64,000 nucleotides of DNA from Microbacterium murale (GTDB lineage: Bacteria; Actinomycetota; Actinomycetes; Actinomycetales; Microbacteriaceae), in the NCBI RefSeq assembly GCF_014635185.1, contig NZ_BMCM01000001.1:372001-436000 (forward strand), in the 5' to 3' direction. Position numbers and translations under genes: made by a program. This document shows, in pieces, positions 1 through 8,952 of this stretch. A model generated the notes under the pieces. The model was not told the DNA's origin. It did not search any database and saw nothing but the letters and a program-made list of their open reading frames with translations. Numbering within the stretch: position 1 is the stretch's first letter; each line of letters starts with the position of its first letter.

Positions 1-381
1 ATATCCCTGAGGCGCGTTGGGGTCGTAGACCGGCGCTGTTCCGGGGTACGCCGCGGCGTTCGGATCGTACACCGGGGCGTTCGGGTCGTGCGCCGTGACG
101 TTCGGATCATACACCGGGGCAGCCTGGTACGCGGGTGCGGCCGCGGCCTGGTGCACGGGCGCTCCGGGAATCTCGTGACCCCCTGGGGCCGCGGGCGGAT
201 ACCCGGGCGCTCCGCTCACCGCAGCATCCGGCACGGCAGCATCCGGCACGGCAGCATCCGACGCCGCGCCATCCGACGAGAAGGTGCCGTCGAATCCGTG
301 CTGTCCCGCGGCTGCCTCGTTCACCGGCTCCGGCACATTCGGCGGGGTGGGCGGGGGATTCTCGGGCGTCTCGTTGGTCAC
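1..381 (-). CDS. Pro/Ala-rich low-complexity protein, N-terminal part (runs off window)
   Basis: Open to the window edge on the minus strand, so only the N-terminal ~127 residues are visible. The product begins MTNETPENPPPTPP and is rich in Pro, Ala, Asp and Asn. It contains a triplicated AAVPD-type repeat (about residues 40-55) and at least four YDPN-type repeats (VYDPNVTAHDPNAPVYDPN and onward). No membrane segment or known domain falls in the visible part. Such tails commonly precede a small membrane domain in actinobacteria, but here that is only a guess. I chose the GTG at 381 because a TACGAT box (389-394, minus) lies 7 nt upstream, as expected for a leaderless transcript. An in-frame ATG at 390 is the alternative and lacks a ribosome binding site. 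Confidence 0.6.
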   Translation of the reverse strand, partial: MTNETPENPPPTPPNVPEPVNEAAAGQHGFDGTFSSDGAASDAAVPDAAVPDAAVSGAPGYPPAAPGGHEIPGAPVHQAAAAPAYQAAPVYDPNVTAHDPNAPVYDPNAAAYPGTAPVYDPNAPQGY

Positions 382-445
382 GGATCCCATCGTATGGCCA
401 GAACGAGACGCACCTCACGGGCAGAGATGCCCATGGGCGATGCGG

Positions 446-1369
446 TCAGATCGCGCGGAAACGCCAGGATGCCGCGGCTTCGGCCCCCGGTTCGAGCACG
501 ATCAGATCCACCTCGGAGTTGAATGCGTCGGGTGGGCACGTCATCGGCTCGACCGCCAGACCGATCCGGCTGTGCGCGGCATCGTCCGGAAGGTCGGCCG
601 TGTGCACCTGAACCCACGGACAGCTCTCGTCCCAGCTCAGTGCGACGCCGTGGCCGTCCGCCGCGACGACGCGCACCTCGGCGACGCCGCCGGTGAGTGC
701 GAGCTCGGTGAAGGCGTGATCGATGAACACGTCGCCGATCGGGCGCGCGGCGCGGAAGTCCCATTCCGGATGCGCATCGACCGATTCCGCCGCGACCGGG
801 CTCAGCCGGTCGGGTGTGACGGTGAGCACCTCGGATGCTGGGAGCGTGAGCGTCCAGTCGTCCACGCGCCCTTCGCCGCCCACCAGATACGGATGCGGAC
901 CGGTGCCCCAGGGCGCAGCATCCGCCCCGATGTTGCGCGCGGTGACCGTCTGATTCAGACCGTCTGAATCGAGACGGAACTCGACGGCGACCTCGACGCG
1001 GAACGGGTATCCGAACTGCGGTTCGATCACGGCGACCAGCACGACGCGGTCATCTTCCACGACGCGGTCGGTGAACTCGGTCCACGCCAGCAGGCCGTGC
1101 AGTGCATGCCCGCGGGCGGGTTCGGTGATCGGCAGCTGATGCTCGGCGCCGCCGAACGAGTAGCGGCCGTCGACGATACGGTTCGGCCACGGCGCGAGCG
1201 TCGCGCCTCTGTACGCCGGGCGCACCTCGTCGGCGTCGAAAGGCACGATGAGGTCGCGATCGTCGAACGTGAGTGCGCGCAGTGTGGCGCCGACGCTCGC
1301 GATGGCTGCTTCGTAGCCGTGCGCAGAGATGCGCAGTTGACGGCCGGATGCAGGGATGGGAGCGCTCAT
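446..1369 (-). CDS. galM: aldose 1-epimerase (galactose mutarotase-like)
   Basis: A 307-residue GalM-fold protein that interconverts alpha and beta anomers of an aldose in the cytoplasm. Family features are the NRI block (WPNRIVDGRYSF, ~residues 68-80), the HGLL segment with the first active-site His (~97), GPHPYL with the second His (~170), and a C-terminal Glu in the AVEPMTCPPDAFN stretch (~280). Last gene of the araD-araB-araA-galM operon, 23 bp after araA, so its natural substrate is probably L-arabinose or an arabinoside. The ATG at 1369 begins MSAPIPASG; an upstream in-frame extension would run back into araA and is rejected. A weak hairpin (419-432) lies just past the stop. Confidence 0.85.
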   Translation of the reverse strand: MSAPIPASGRQLRISAHGYEAAIASVGATLRALTFDDRDLIVPFDADEVRPAYRGATLAPWPNRIVDGRYSFGGAEHQLPITEPARGHALHGLLAWTEFTDRVVEDDRVVLVAVIEPQFGYPFRVEVAVEFRLDSDGLNQTVTARNIGADAAPWGTGPHPYLVGGEGRVDDWTLTLPASEVLTVTPDRLSPVAAESVDAHPEWDFRAARPIGDVFIDHAFTELALTGGVAEVRVVAADGHGVALSWDESCPWVQVHTADLPDDAAHSRIGLAVEPMTCPPDAFNSEVDLIVLEPGAEAAASWRFRAI

Positions 1370-1392
1370 GTCTTCGACGATAGCCGCCTGAT

Positions 1393-2907
1393 TCACAGCC
1401 CCTGCGCCAGCCGGTAATAGGCCTGGTTCCACCGCACCTGCTGCTGGAACTCGGGCAGCGTGGTGTCGTCGTCGATCACGAGCAGTTCGACCTCTGCCAT
1501 CTCGGCGAAGTCGCGGAACGCCTCGAGTCCCACGGCGGTCGACATGACCGTGTGGTGCGCGGCGCCGGCCGTGAGCCACGCGGCGGCACTGGTGTTGAAG
1601 TCGGGGGCCGGCTTCCAGACGGCACGGCCCACGGGCAGGTTCGGCAGAGCCGCCCGCGGTTCGACGTTCTCGACGACGTTCGCGGTGAGGCGGAAGCGGT
1701 CGCGCATGTCGCTCATGGCCACGACGACGGCGGGGCCGGGGTCGGCCGTGAAGACCAGGCGCACCGGGTCGTCCTTGCCGCCGATGCCCAGCGGGTGGAT
1801 CTCGAGCATGGGCTTCGCCGTGGTGAGCGATGGCGAGACCTCGAGCATGTGCGCACCGAGGATGAGCTCGTCGCCGGGGGTCATGTCGTAGGTGTAGTCC
1901 TCCATCAGGCTCGCGCCACCGGGCAGACCGGCGCCCATGACGTTCGCGATGCGGACGAGCACGGCGGTCTTCCAGTCGCCCTCGGCGCCGAAGCCGTAGC
2001 CCTCGGCCATGAGCCGCTGCACAGCGAGGCCGGGGAGCTGCTTCAACGCGCCTAGGTCTTCGAACGAGGTCGTGAACGCGCCGAACCCGCCCTCTTCCAG
2101 GAACGAGCGCAGCCCGATCTCGATGGCTGCCCCGTCGCGCAGTGACTCATGCCGGTCGCCGCCCTTGCGGAGTTCCGGAACGACCTCGTAGAGCTCCTCG
2201 TACTCGGCCACCAGCGTGTCGACGTCCGACGAGGATGCCGCGGCGACAGCATCCGCAAGCTCGTTCACGCCCCAGGTGTTGACCTGCACGCCGAAGCGCA
2301 GCTCCGCCTCGGTCTTGTCGCCCTCGGTGACGGCGACGAAGCGCATGTTGTCGCCGAATCGGGCGAGCTTCAGGCTGCGGGATGCCGCGAGCCCTGCGGC
2401 AGCGCGCTGCCAGGTGCCGATCTCCCGCTGCACGCGCGGGTCGCCCGCGTGGCCGACGACGGTCTTGCGCGGCACGCCGAGGCGGGTCTGGATGTAGCCG
2501 AACTCCCGGTCGCCGTGGGCGGCCTGATTCAGGTTCATGAAGTCGAAGTCGATGTCGGACCACGGGAGCTCGACATTGGCCTGCGTGTGCAGGTGCGCGA
2601 GCGGCTTCTGCAGGGCGTCGAGGCCTGCGATCCACATCTTCGCGGGGCTGAACGTGTGCATCCAGGCGATCAGGCCGATGACGTTGTCGTCGGCGTTGGC
2701 CTCGAGCGCGATGCGTTTGATCGCGGCGGAGTCGGTCAGCACCGGCTTCCACACGATCTTCACCGGCACATCTGCAGCAGCATCCAGAGCCTCGGCGATC
2801 GTGCGCGACTGCTCGGCGACCTGCGCGAGCGTCTCGGGGCCGTACAGGTGCTGGCTTCCGGTGAGGAACCAGACCTCGTAGGCGTCGAGAGAAGTAGTCA
2901 AAGACAT
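1393..2907 (-). CDS. araA: L-arabinose isomerase
   Basis: A 504-residue protein of the usual AraA length. It converts L-arabinose to L-ribulose in the cytoplasm, using a divalent metal. The sequence is recognisable throughout, from [11 protein letters not shown] near the N-terminus. The four metal-binding positions known in AraA are visible: Glu in TTSFEDL (~305), Glu in GAEGDWK (~333), His in HMLEVSP (~350) and His in AAHHTVM (~450). The start ATG at 2907 gives [14 protein letters not shown] and is preceded by an AAAGGGA ribosome binding site. It sits between araB (25 bp upstream) and galM, so the operon carries a full L-arabinose to D-xylulose-5-phosphate route. Confidence 0.97.
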   Translation of the reverse strand: MSLTTSLDAYEVWFLTGSQHLYGPETLAQVAEQSRTIAEALDAAADVPVKIVWKPVLTDSAAIKRIALEANADDNVIGLIAWMHTFSPAKMWIAGLDALQKPLAHLHTQANVELPWSDIDFDFMNLNQAAHGDREFGYIQTRLGVPRKTVVGHAGDPRVQREIGTWQRAAAGLAASRSLKLARFGDNMRFVAVTEGDKTEAELRFGVQVNTWGVNELADAVAAASSSDVDTLVAEYEELYEVVPELRKGGDRHESLRDGAAIEIGLRSFLEEGGFGAFTTSFEDLGALKQLPGLAVQRLMAEGYGFGAEGDWKTAVLVRIANVMGAGLPGGASLMEDYTYDMTPGDELILGAHMLEVSPSLTTAKPMLEIHPLGIGGKDDPVRLVFTADPGPAVVVAMSDMRDRFRLTANVVENVEPRAALPNLPVGRAVWKPAPDFNTSAAAWLTAGAAHHTVMSTAVGLEAFRDFAEMAEVELLVIDDDTTLPEFQQQVRWNQAYYRLAQGL

Positions 2908-2932
2908 GGTGCGTGGTCCCTTTCGCGGGAGA

Positions 2933-4516
2933 TCAGAGCGAGTCGACCGCGGCGGACTCGATGGCGAGGCCGGCGCGATAGCGGGTGAGGTACGTGGCGA
3001 AGCCGGCGACATCCGCCGGGTCCGGTGAGACGGTCGTGAGGGATGCCGCGGCGAACACCTGCTCTTCGAGGTAGGTGCCGAGATCCGCGGAGTCGGAGTG
3101 CGCGAGATACGAGGCCAGCACGGCGATGCCCCACGCACCACCCTCCGATGCCAGCGCGCCGACGGCCACAGATGCGTCGAGAGCGCCGGCGAGGAAGCGC
3201 TGTGCGACCCCTGCCGTGCGGAACATGCCTCCGTGCGCGAACATGCGGTCGAGCTCGACACCCTCGGCTTCGAGCACCTGCATTCCGAGGGCGAGCGTGC
3301 CGAAGACGCCGTAGACCTGCGCCCGCATGAAGTTCGCGAGCGAGAAGTCGCTGTCGGGGGTGCGCACGAACAGCGGCCGCCCCTCGTCGAGGCCGGCGAT
3401 CGGCTCACCGGCGAGGTGGTTGTAGGCCAGCAGGCCACCGGCATCCGCTTCGCCGTCGAGTGCTTCGCGCAGCAGCGCGTCGAAGACCGCGTCGTCGTCG
3501 ACGGGTTGTCCGGCTGCTGCCGCGAACCGCGTGAACAGGCCCGCCCATGCGGCGAGCTCGCTGGCGCCGTTGTTGCAGTGCACCATCGCGACGGCGTCGC
3601 CTGCCGGAGTCGTCACGAGATCGAGTTCGTGGTGCACGCTCGTGAGCGGGCGCTCCAGCACGACCATCGCGAAGATGCTCGTGCCCGCCGAGACGTTGCC
3701 GGTGCGCGGAGCGACCGAGTTGGTCGCGACCATCCCGGTGCCGGCGTCGCCCTCGGGCGGGCAGAGGGGGATGCCGGGTCGCAGAACGCCGGTCGGATCC
3801 AGCAGTGCCGCCCCTTCGGCCGTGAGCGAGCCGGCCGAGGTGCCCGCAGGGAGTACGCGGGGGAACAGTTCGCCAAGAGGCGAGGGCAGACGGTCGGCCG
3901 CGAGGACGGAGTAGGCGTCCAGCATCTCCGCGTCGTAGTCACGGGTCGCGGAGTCGATCGGGAACATGCCCGACGCGTCGCCGACGCCGAGCACCCTCTC
4001 GCCCGTGAGCTTCCAGTGCACGTAGCCGGCGAGCGTCGTGACGAAGTCGAGCTGCGGCACGTGCGGCTCTTCGTCGATCACCGCCTGGTGCAGGTGCGCG
4101 ATCGACCAGCGCAGCGGGATGTTCACGCCGAGCAGGCCGGTGAGCTCGGCGGCCGCGACGCCGGTGTTGGTGTTGCGCCAGGTGCGGAACGGCACGAGCA
4201 GATCGCCGGCAGCATCCAAGGCGAGGTAGCCGTGCATCATCGCCGAGATGCCGATGGCACCGAACGTGTCCGGGCGCACACCGTGGCGCTTCTCCGCGTC
4301 GCCGATGAGGTCGGCGAACGCCGCCCGCAGCCCTTGCCAGACCTCGTCCAGCGCGTAGGTCCAGAGGCCGCGCTCGAGGCGGTTCTCCCACGCGAAGGAT
4401 CCGGTCGCGAGAACCTCGGTGGCGTCGGAGCCGATCAGGCACGCCTTGATGCGGGTCGAGCCGAGCTCGATGCCGAGGCTGGTGCGGCCTTCGAGGATGT
4501 CGTCGTGGGCGCTCAT
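2933..4516 (-). CDS. araB: L-ribulokinase-type FGGY carbohydrate kinase
   Basis: A 527-residue FGGY-family sugar kinase with the two-domain actin-like ATPase fold. The N-terminal phosphate loop is [16 protein letters not shown] (~14-29). The C-terminal ATP-binding region includes [13 protein letters not shown] (~280) and FAHGGMFRT (~435). By position between araD and araA it phosphorylates L-ribulose at O5. It is shorter and diverged from the ~560-residue AraB of E. coli and resembles the FGGY kinases that replace AraB in many actinobacterial ara operons; this assignment rests mainly on context. Its start codon overlaps the araD stop by 4 bp (ATGA), so the two are translationally coupled. Confidence 0.88.
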   Translation of the reverse strand: MSAHDDILEGRTSLGIELGSTRIKACLIGSDATEVLATGSFAWENRLERGLWTYALDEVWQGLRAAFADLIGDAEKRHGVRPDTFGAIGISAMMHGYLALDAAGDLLVPFRTWRNTNTGVAAAELTGLLGVNIPLRWSIAHLHQAVIDEEPHVPQLDFVTTLAGYVHWKLTGERVLGVGDASGMFPIDSATRDYDAEMLDAYSVLAADRLPSPLGELFPRVLPAGTSAGSLTAEGAALLDPTGVLRPGIPLCPPEGDAGTGMVATNSVAPRTGNVSAGTSIFAMVVLERPLTSVHHELDLVTTPAGDAVAMVHCNNGASELAAWAGLFTRFAAAAGQPVDDDAVFDALLREALDGEADAGGLLAYNHLAGEPIAGLDEGRPLFVRTPDSDFSLANFMRAQVYGVFGTLALGMQVLEAEGVELDRMFAHGGMFRTAGVAQRFLAGALDASVAVGALASEGGAWGIAVLASYLAHSDSADLGTYLEEQVFAAASLTTVSPDPADVAGFATYLTRYRAGLAIESAAVDSL

Positions 4517-5247
4517 CGTCGGGTGTCTCCGCTCTGGCCGTACACGTTCTGGTATCGGTTGTAGAGGCTGTCGATCGACTCCTGCGGGATGGGGATGAGC
4601 GGACCGGCCTCACGGGCATAGTGCACGGTGCGAGCGACGTCCTCCACCATGACCGCGGCCTTCACGGCATCCTTCGCGTCCGTTCCGATCGTGAACGGGC
4701 CATGGTTCTGCATGAGCACGGCGCGTGAGCGGTGTCCGCTGAGCGTCTCGACGATGCCGCGCCCGATCGAGTCGTCGCCGATGATCGCGAACGGGCCGAC
4801 CGGGACCGGCCCGCCGAACTCGTCAGCCATCGCGGTGATGACGCACGGGATCTCCTCGCCGCGCGCGGCCCAGGCGACCGCGAAGGTCGAGTGGGTGTGC
4901 ACGACGCCGCCGACCTCTGGCATGTTCCGGTACACGTACGCGTGGGCGGCGGTGTCGCTGGACGGCGATCGTTCACTGCCCTCGCTGCCCGCGATGACAT
5001 CGCCGTCGAGGTCGCACAGGATCATGTTCTCGGGTGACAGGTCGTCGTAACTCACGCCCGACGGCTTGATGACGAACAGATCGGCGCTGCCGTCTTCAGA
5101 CACCCGCACTCGGCCCGAGACGTTGCCGCCGGTCCAGACGATGAGGTTGTAGAGGACCAGCTCGCTGTGCAGACGGGCGACATCGGCCCGAGCGGCGGCG
5201 ATGGCCGCCTCGACCTCTGGGGTGAATGCGGGGGCTTCGTTGCTCAC
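4513..5247 (-). CDS. araD: L-ribulose-5-phosphate 4-epimerase
   Basis: A 244-residue class II aldolase/adducin-fold protein that converts L-ribulose-5-phosphate to D-xylulose-5-phosphate. Visible motifs are the phosphate-binding TGGNVSGR (~38-45) and KPSGVSY (~66-72), the zinc ligands in GVVHTHSTFAVAW (HTH ~113-115) and MQNHGPFTIG (His ~185). First gene of the operon. The start GTG at 5247 leaves about 120 bp to the upstream lacI-type gene, and this gap holds the 18-bp palindrome at 5274-5291. The gene is therefore probably repressed directly by that regulator. Confidence 0.95.
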   Translation of the reverse strand: MSNEAPAFTPEVEAAIAAARADVARLHSELVLYNLIVWTGGNVSGRVRVSEDGSADLFVIKPSGVSYDDLSPENMILCDLDGDVIAGSEGSERSPSSDTAAHAYVYRNMPEVGGVVHTHSTFAVAWAARGEEIPCVITAMADEFGGPVPVGPFAIIGDDSIGRGIVETLSGHRSRAVLMQNHGPFTIGTDAKDAVKAAVMVEDVARTVHYAREAGPLIPIPQESIDSLYNRYQNVYGQSGDTRR

Positions 5248-5273
5248 GGGTTCCTCATCGGATGCTGGCAGGG

Positions 5274-5291
5274 ACTGTGACCGGTCACAGT
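5274..5291. promoter_or_regulatory. LacI-type operator upstream of araD
   Basis: A perfect 18-bp palindrome, ACTGTGACCGGTCACAGT, 27 bp upstream of the araD start. The even-length dyad with a central CG is typical of LacI-family operators. It lies between the LacI regulator gene (stop at 5367) and the operon it probably controls. Binding by that regulator is inferred. Confidence 0.8.
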
Positions 5292-5366
5292 GATGTGCTG
5301 AAAGTGTACGTGCGCGGCCGCGCGAGCGTCAAGGTTGTGCGCACGCTGCCGTAGGGCGGCGCGCGG

Positions 5367-6377
5367 TCAGCGCGGCCGGGCTACCGAATCTCGGGCGACG
5401 AGGACGGGGGCGATCGGCGCGAGGGCGGATGCCGCGGCATCCGATCCTCCGATCAGCGAGGCAACCGCGCGACGAGCGAGTTCCTCGAAATCCTGGCGCA
5501 CGGTCGTGAGCCGTGGCCAGTAGTACGCGGCATCGGGGACGTCGTCGAAGCCGACGACGCTGATTTCGTCCGGCACGGCGACGCCCACCTCATGCAGACC
5601 GCCGAGTAGCCCCAGCGCCATCTGGTCATTCGCCGCGAACACCGCGGTGACGTCGGACGCGAGCACGGCCCGGGTGGCCTCGTATCCAGAGCGTGCGGTC
5701 CAGTCGCCGACCAGCATCAGCGCAGGATCGAGTCCGCGATGAGCCAGCTCGGCCGCGTACCCCTCGGTGCGAGACTCGGCTTCCAGCCAGTCGGCAGGGC
5801 CTGAGAGATGCGCGATGCGGGAGTGCCCGGCGTCGGCCAGCGCCCCGACCGCGAGGCGAGCCCCGGCAGCCTGATCGACGGAGAGACCACGGGATCCGTG
5901 ACCCGCCGAATGCAGGGTGAGCACGGGAACCCCCACCCGCAGAGTGTCGAGAGCGCGAAGGGTGCGAGCGTGCGGGGCGACGACCACGATGCCCTCCACG
6001 CCCTGTGCCACGAGGTGTTCGACGGCGGAGATCACGGAGTCGTCATCGCCGGCGTCGGCGAAGGCCGCACTCACCCAGTAGCCCGCAGCACGTGCCGCGT
6101 TCTCGATCGCGGCGATGCTACGCGAAGGTCCGTACTGCAGCGCATCGGATGCGAGCACACCGAGAGTGCGCGATCGCCGCGTCCCGAGGGCTCGCGCCGC
6201 GTTGTTCATCCGATAGTCGAGTTCGTGCATCGCCTGCAGCACGCGGGTCTTGGTCTCAGGCGCGACATCGGGGTGGTCGTTCAGCACACGCGAGACGGTC
6301 TGCCGGGAGACCCCGGCGAGCGCGGCAACGTCACGGACGCCGACGGTGCGTCCGGGCCTCGAGGATACGTCGTTCAT
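5367..6377 (-). CDS. LacI-family regulator, probable AraR-type repressor of the arabinose operon
   Basis: A 336-residue LacI-family protein. The N-terminal helix-turn-helix and hinge are VRDVAALAGVSRQTVSRVLN (~15-34). A periplasmic-binding-like effector domain follows, with TLGVLASDALQYG (~70), VFAANDQMALG (~245) and VVGFDDVPDAAYYWP (~277). The ATG at 6377 starts MNDVSSRPG; a longer reading frame upstream lacks family similarity. It is on the same strand as araD-araB-araA-galM, with the 18-bp palindrome between them, so it most likely represses that operon, with arabinose or a derivative as inducer (inferred). It is divergent from a second LacI gene at 6461. Confidence 0.9.
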   Translation of the reverse strand: MNDVSSRPGRTVGVRDVAALAGVSRQTVSRVLNDHPDVAPETKTRVLQAMHELDYRMNNAARALGTRRSRTLGVLASDALQYGPSRSIAAIENAARAAGYWVSAAFADAGDDDSVISAVEHLVAQGVEGIVVVAPHARTLRALDTLRVGVPVLTLHSAGHGSRGLSVDQAAGARLAVGALADAGHSRIAHLSGPADWLEAESRTEGYAAELAHRGLDPALMLVGDWTARSGYEATRAVLASDVTAVFAANDQMALGLLGGLHEVGVAVPDEISVVGFDDVPDAAYYWPRLTTVRQDFEELARRAVASLIGGSDAAASALAPIAPVLVARDSVARPR

Positions 6378-6460
6378 CGCCCCGAGTGTACGGCGCGCAC
6401 GTCGACAGAGGCGCCACTCGCCGCTGCCGGGCCTCTCGCGCACGCCGTTACACTGACCGA

Positions 6461-7507
6461 ATGACAGCGATGCCTCCCCCGCGCGCGACGATGAAGGATG
6501 TCGCCGCCCTCGCGGGGGTCTCGCCCAAGACCGTCTCCAACGTCGTCACCCGCACCGTCCCCGTCCGCGAGGAGACCAGGTCGAAGGTCGAAGCGGCAAT
6601 GCAGCGTCTTGACTTCGTTCCGAACCTCAGCGCCAGGGGCTTGAGGAAGGGGCGCTCCGGGATCATCGCGCTGGCGCTCCCGGATCTCGCGACCGCCTAT
6701 TCCGCAGAGCTGATGCAGCTGATCGTCGCCGGCGCGCATGATCGCGGGCTCGCTGTGCTGATTGAGGAGACGGCGGCAGAACCGGAGCGCGAGAGTGAAC
6801 TGCTCGCACGGGCGCGCGCGCACCTCATCGACGGGCTCATCCTGAATCCGATCCGCTTGGAAGACAGCGTGATCCGCTACGCGGGCCGACTGCCACCGCT
6901 CGTCGTGATCGGCGAAGTCGAGCAGCATCGCGCCGATCACGTACGCATCGACAGTCGCCTCGCGGCCGCGGACGCCACCCGCCATGTGCTGGCGCGCGGC
7001 GCGAGACGCGTCGCGGTGATCGGTGCCGACGGCGACGACTCGATCGCGACCGCGACGAGCCGGCTCCGCTTGGAAGGCGTGCACGACGCCCTGCGCGACG
7101 CGGGCATCGTGCCCGATCCCTCGCTCGAGGTCAACCGCCTGCCGTGGGCGATGGCAGGCGGTGCGGATGCCACCCACATCCTGCTCTCCCGCAAGGTGGC
7201 ATTCGACGCCATCGTGGCGTTCACGGATTCCCTTGCGGTCGGCGTACTGCACGCACTGCACGATCACGGCATCCGCGTTCCAGATGATGTGGTCGTCACC
7301 GGATTCGACGATGTCGAGATCTCGGAGTTCTCCTCCCCCGCCCTCACCACGGTCGCGTTGGACCGCGGGGAGTTCGCAGAGGCAACCCTCGATCTGCTCG
7401 AGACGAGGATCGACGATCCCACCGCTGCGCCGCGATCCGTGACCGTTGCGCACCGCCTCGTGGAACGCGCGAGCACAGCACGACCTCCCGCCGGCTACCG
7501 CCCCTGA
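6461..7507 (+). CDS. LacI-family regulator, probable controller of the arabinoside importer/abfA operon
   Basis: A 348-residue LacI-family protein: helix-turn-helix MKDVAALAGVSPKTVSNVV (~11-29), then a sugar-binding regulatory domain (IIALALPDLATAYSAEL ~67, VTGFDDVEISEFSSPALTTV ~278). It precedes and is co-oriented with the ABC importer and abfA, and a perfect palindrome (7561-7576) lies between it and the first transporter gene. A TACACT box at 6449-6454, 6 nt before the ATG, with no ribosome binding site, indicates a leaderless mRNA. Inducer unknown; an arabino-oligosaccharide or arabinose is likely from context. Confidence 0.9.
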   Translation: MTAMPPPRATMKDVAALAGVSPKTVSNVVTRTVPVREETRSKVEAAMQRLDFVPNLSARGLRKGRSGIIALALPDLATAYSAELMQLIVAGAHDRGLAVLIEETAAEPERESELLARARAHLIDGLILNPIRLEDSVIRYAGRLPPLVVIGEVEQHRADHVRIDSRLAAADATRHVLARGARRVAVIGADGDDSIATATSRLRLEGVHDALRDAGIVPDPSLEVNRLPWAMAGGADATHILLSRKVAFDAIVAFTDSLAVGVLHALHDHGIRVPDDVVVTGFDDVEISEFSSPALTTVALDRGEFAEATLDLLETRIDDPTAAPRSVTVAHRLVERASTARPPAGYRP

Positions 7508-7560
7508 GGCAGCCCGCCGATCACCGACCACCGATTTGTCGATGGATGCTTGCGCGGCAG

Positions 7561-7576
7561 ATTACATCGATGTAAT
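7561..7576. promoter_or_regulatory. LacI-type operator before the importer operon
   Basis: A perfect 16-bp palindrome, ATTACATCGATGTAAT, with a central CG, unusually AT-rich for this genome. It is 39 bp upstream of the solute-binding protein start and 53 bp after the stop of the LacI gene at 6461. It differs from the araD palindrome, so the two LacI proteins probably read distinct operators. Site function is inferred. Confidence 0.75.
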
Positions 7577-7614
7577 GATGTAGGCGCCTACCCCCTGGTC
7601 ACGAAGGAGTGACG

Positions 7615-8952
7615 ATGACACCCCCGCTCGATCTGTCCCGCAGACAATTCCTCACCGCCAGCTCGCTGGCCGCCGGCGCAGCCCTGCTCGCAGGGTGCGC
7701 TCCCGGTCAAGTCAGCGCATCCGACACCCAGACTTTGCAGTTCTGGCACCTTCTGAGCGGCGGTGACGGCGTCACGATGTCGTCGCTGCTCGATGGGGTC
7801 AACGATGCACAGGATGCATACCGGATCCGCCCCACGGTGCTCGCCTGGGGGACGCCGTACTACACGAAGCTCGCGATGGCAGGTGCCGGCGGCCGTGCTC
7901 CCGACGTCGCGATCATGCATGCCACCCGCGTCAACGGGTGGGCGCCCGGCGGGCTCCTGGACGACTGGGATCTCGACCGGCTCGCCGATCTCGGCGTCGA
8001 CAAGAGCACCTTCCCCGCTCCGATCTGGGAGAAGGGCTTCGTCGGCGACCGGCTCTTCAGCGTCGCACTCGACGCGCATCCGTTCGTCATGATGTTCAAC
8101 ACCGACGTCTGCGACGCAGCCGGCGTGCTCGACACCGACGGGCGCCTGCAGGAGACGGCATCCCCCGAGGAGTTCCTCGATCAGCTCCGCACCGTCAGCG
8201 GCACGGCCGAGGGCCATGCGCTGTCGTACGGCTATCTCGGCGACGGGGCGCAGATGTGGCGGTTGTTCTACGGCCTCTACGCCCAGCACGGACTCGCCAT
8301 CGAGCTGCCGCTCGGCGGCAAGGCCGTGATCGACAAGGATGCCGCGGTCGAGTCCCTCACGTTCATGCAGACTCTGCTCGACGGCGAGATCGCCGCCGCC
8401 CAGAACGACTACGGCTCCGCGATCGCCGAATTCGCCACCGGCAAGAGCGGCATGCTGATGACCGGCGTGTGGGAGCTGCGCACGATGCAGAACGCCGGCA
8501 TCCCGTTCGACGCGACGATGATCCCCACCCTGTACGGAACCCCGGCCGTGTACGCCGACTCCCACTCGTTCGTGCTCCCCCACCAGACGAACGCCGACGA
8601 GACCAAGCGCGAGCTGACGTATCAGTTCGTGGCGGATCTGTTGAAGGGCTCGTTCGGATGGGCGGAGGCCGGGCACATTCCGGCGTTCCTGCCGGTCACC
8701 GAATCCGCGGAGTACGCCGATCTGATTCCACAGGCGCACTACGCCGAGGCCGCGGAGCACGTCGTCTACGACCCGACCGCATGGTTCACCGGATCGGGCT
8801 CGAGCTTCCAAGAGGATTTCGGTGCCGCCGTGCAGGGAGTGCTGCTCAGCGGAGACGACCCGGCTGCCGCGATCGACCGTTTCGAGGCGCGTGCGAACAC
8901 CATGCTCGCTCAACCCAACCCGGCTGACCCCGAAGGGAAGTGGAAGCCATGA
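7615..8952 (+). CDS. ABC importer solute-binding lipoprotein (family 1), probable arabinoside binding
   Basis: A 445-residue extracellular solute-binding protein. The N-terminus has a Tat-like twin-arginine motif (SRRQFLT) followed by a hydrophobic stretch and a lipobox LAGC (~23-26). It should therefore be exported and lipid-anchored outside the membrane. The mature part starts with the typical LQFWHLLSGGDG. The ATG at 7615 is preferred because AAGGAG (7604-7609) sits 5 nt upstream; a GTG at 7609 would overlap that site. It overlaps the first permease gene by 4 bp. Neighbouring abfA and ara genes suggest capture of arabino-oligosaccharides or arabinose-containing glycosides. Confidence 0.88.
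   Translation: MTPPLDLSRRQFLTASSLAAGAALLAGCAPGQVSASDTQTLQFWHLLSGGDGVTMSSLLDGVNDAQDAYRIRPTVLAWGTPYYTKLAMAGAGGRAPDVAIMHATRVNGWAPGGLLDDWDLDRLADLGVDKSTFPAPIWEKGFVGDRLFSVALDAHPFVMMFNTDVCDAAGVLDTDGRLQETASPEEFLDQLRTVSGTAEGHALSYGYLGDGAQMWRLFYGLYAQHGLAIELPLGGKAVIDKDAAVESLTFMQTLLDGEIAAAQNDYGSAIAEFATGKSGMLMTGVWELRTMQNAGIPFDATMIPTLYGTPAVYADSHSFVLPHQTNADETKRELTYQFVADLLKGSFGWAEAGHIPAFLPVTESAEYADLIPQAHYAEAAEHVVYDPTAWFTGSGSSFQEDFGAAVQGVLLSGDDPAAAIDRFEARANTMLAQPNPADPEGKWKP

Noticed and set aside
213-255. Short direct repeats resembling a CRISPR start
   Set aside because: Units are contiguous, without spacers, in the frame of a Pro/Ala-rich protein; they are coding repeats.
419-432. Hairpin GGGCA-GAGA-TGCCC after galM as terminator
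   Set aside because: Five-bp stem without a T-run; too weak to annotate as a terminator.
3098-4564. Open frame of 488 codons opposite araB
   Set aside because: Antisense shadow of the kinase gene with no recognisable domain.
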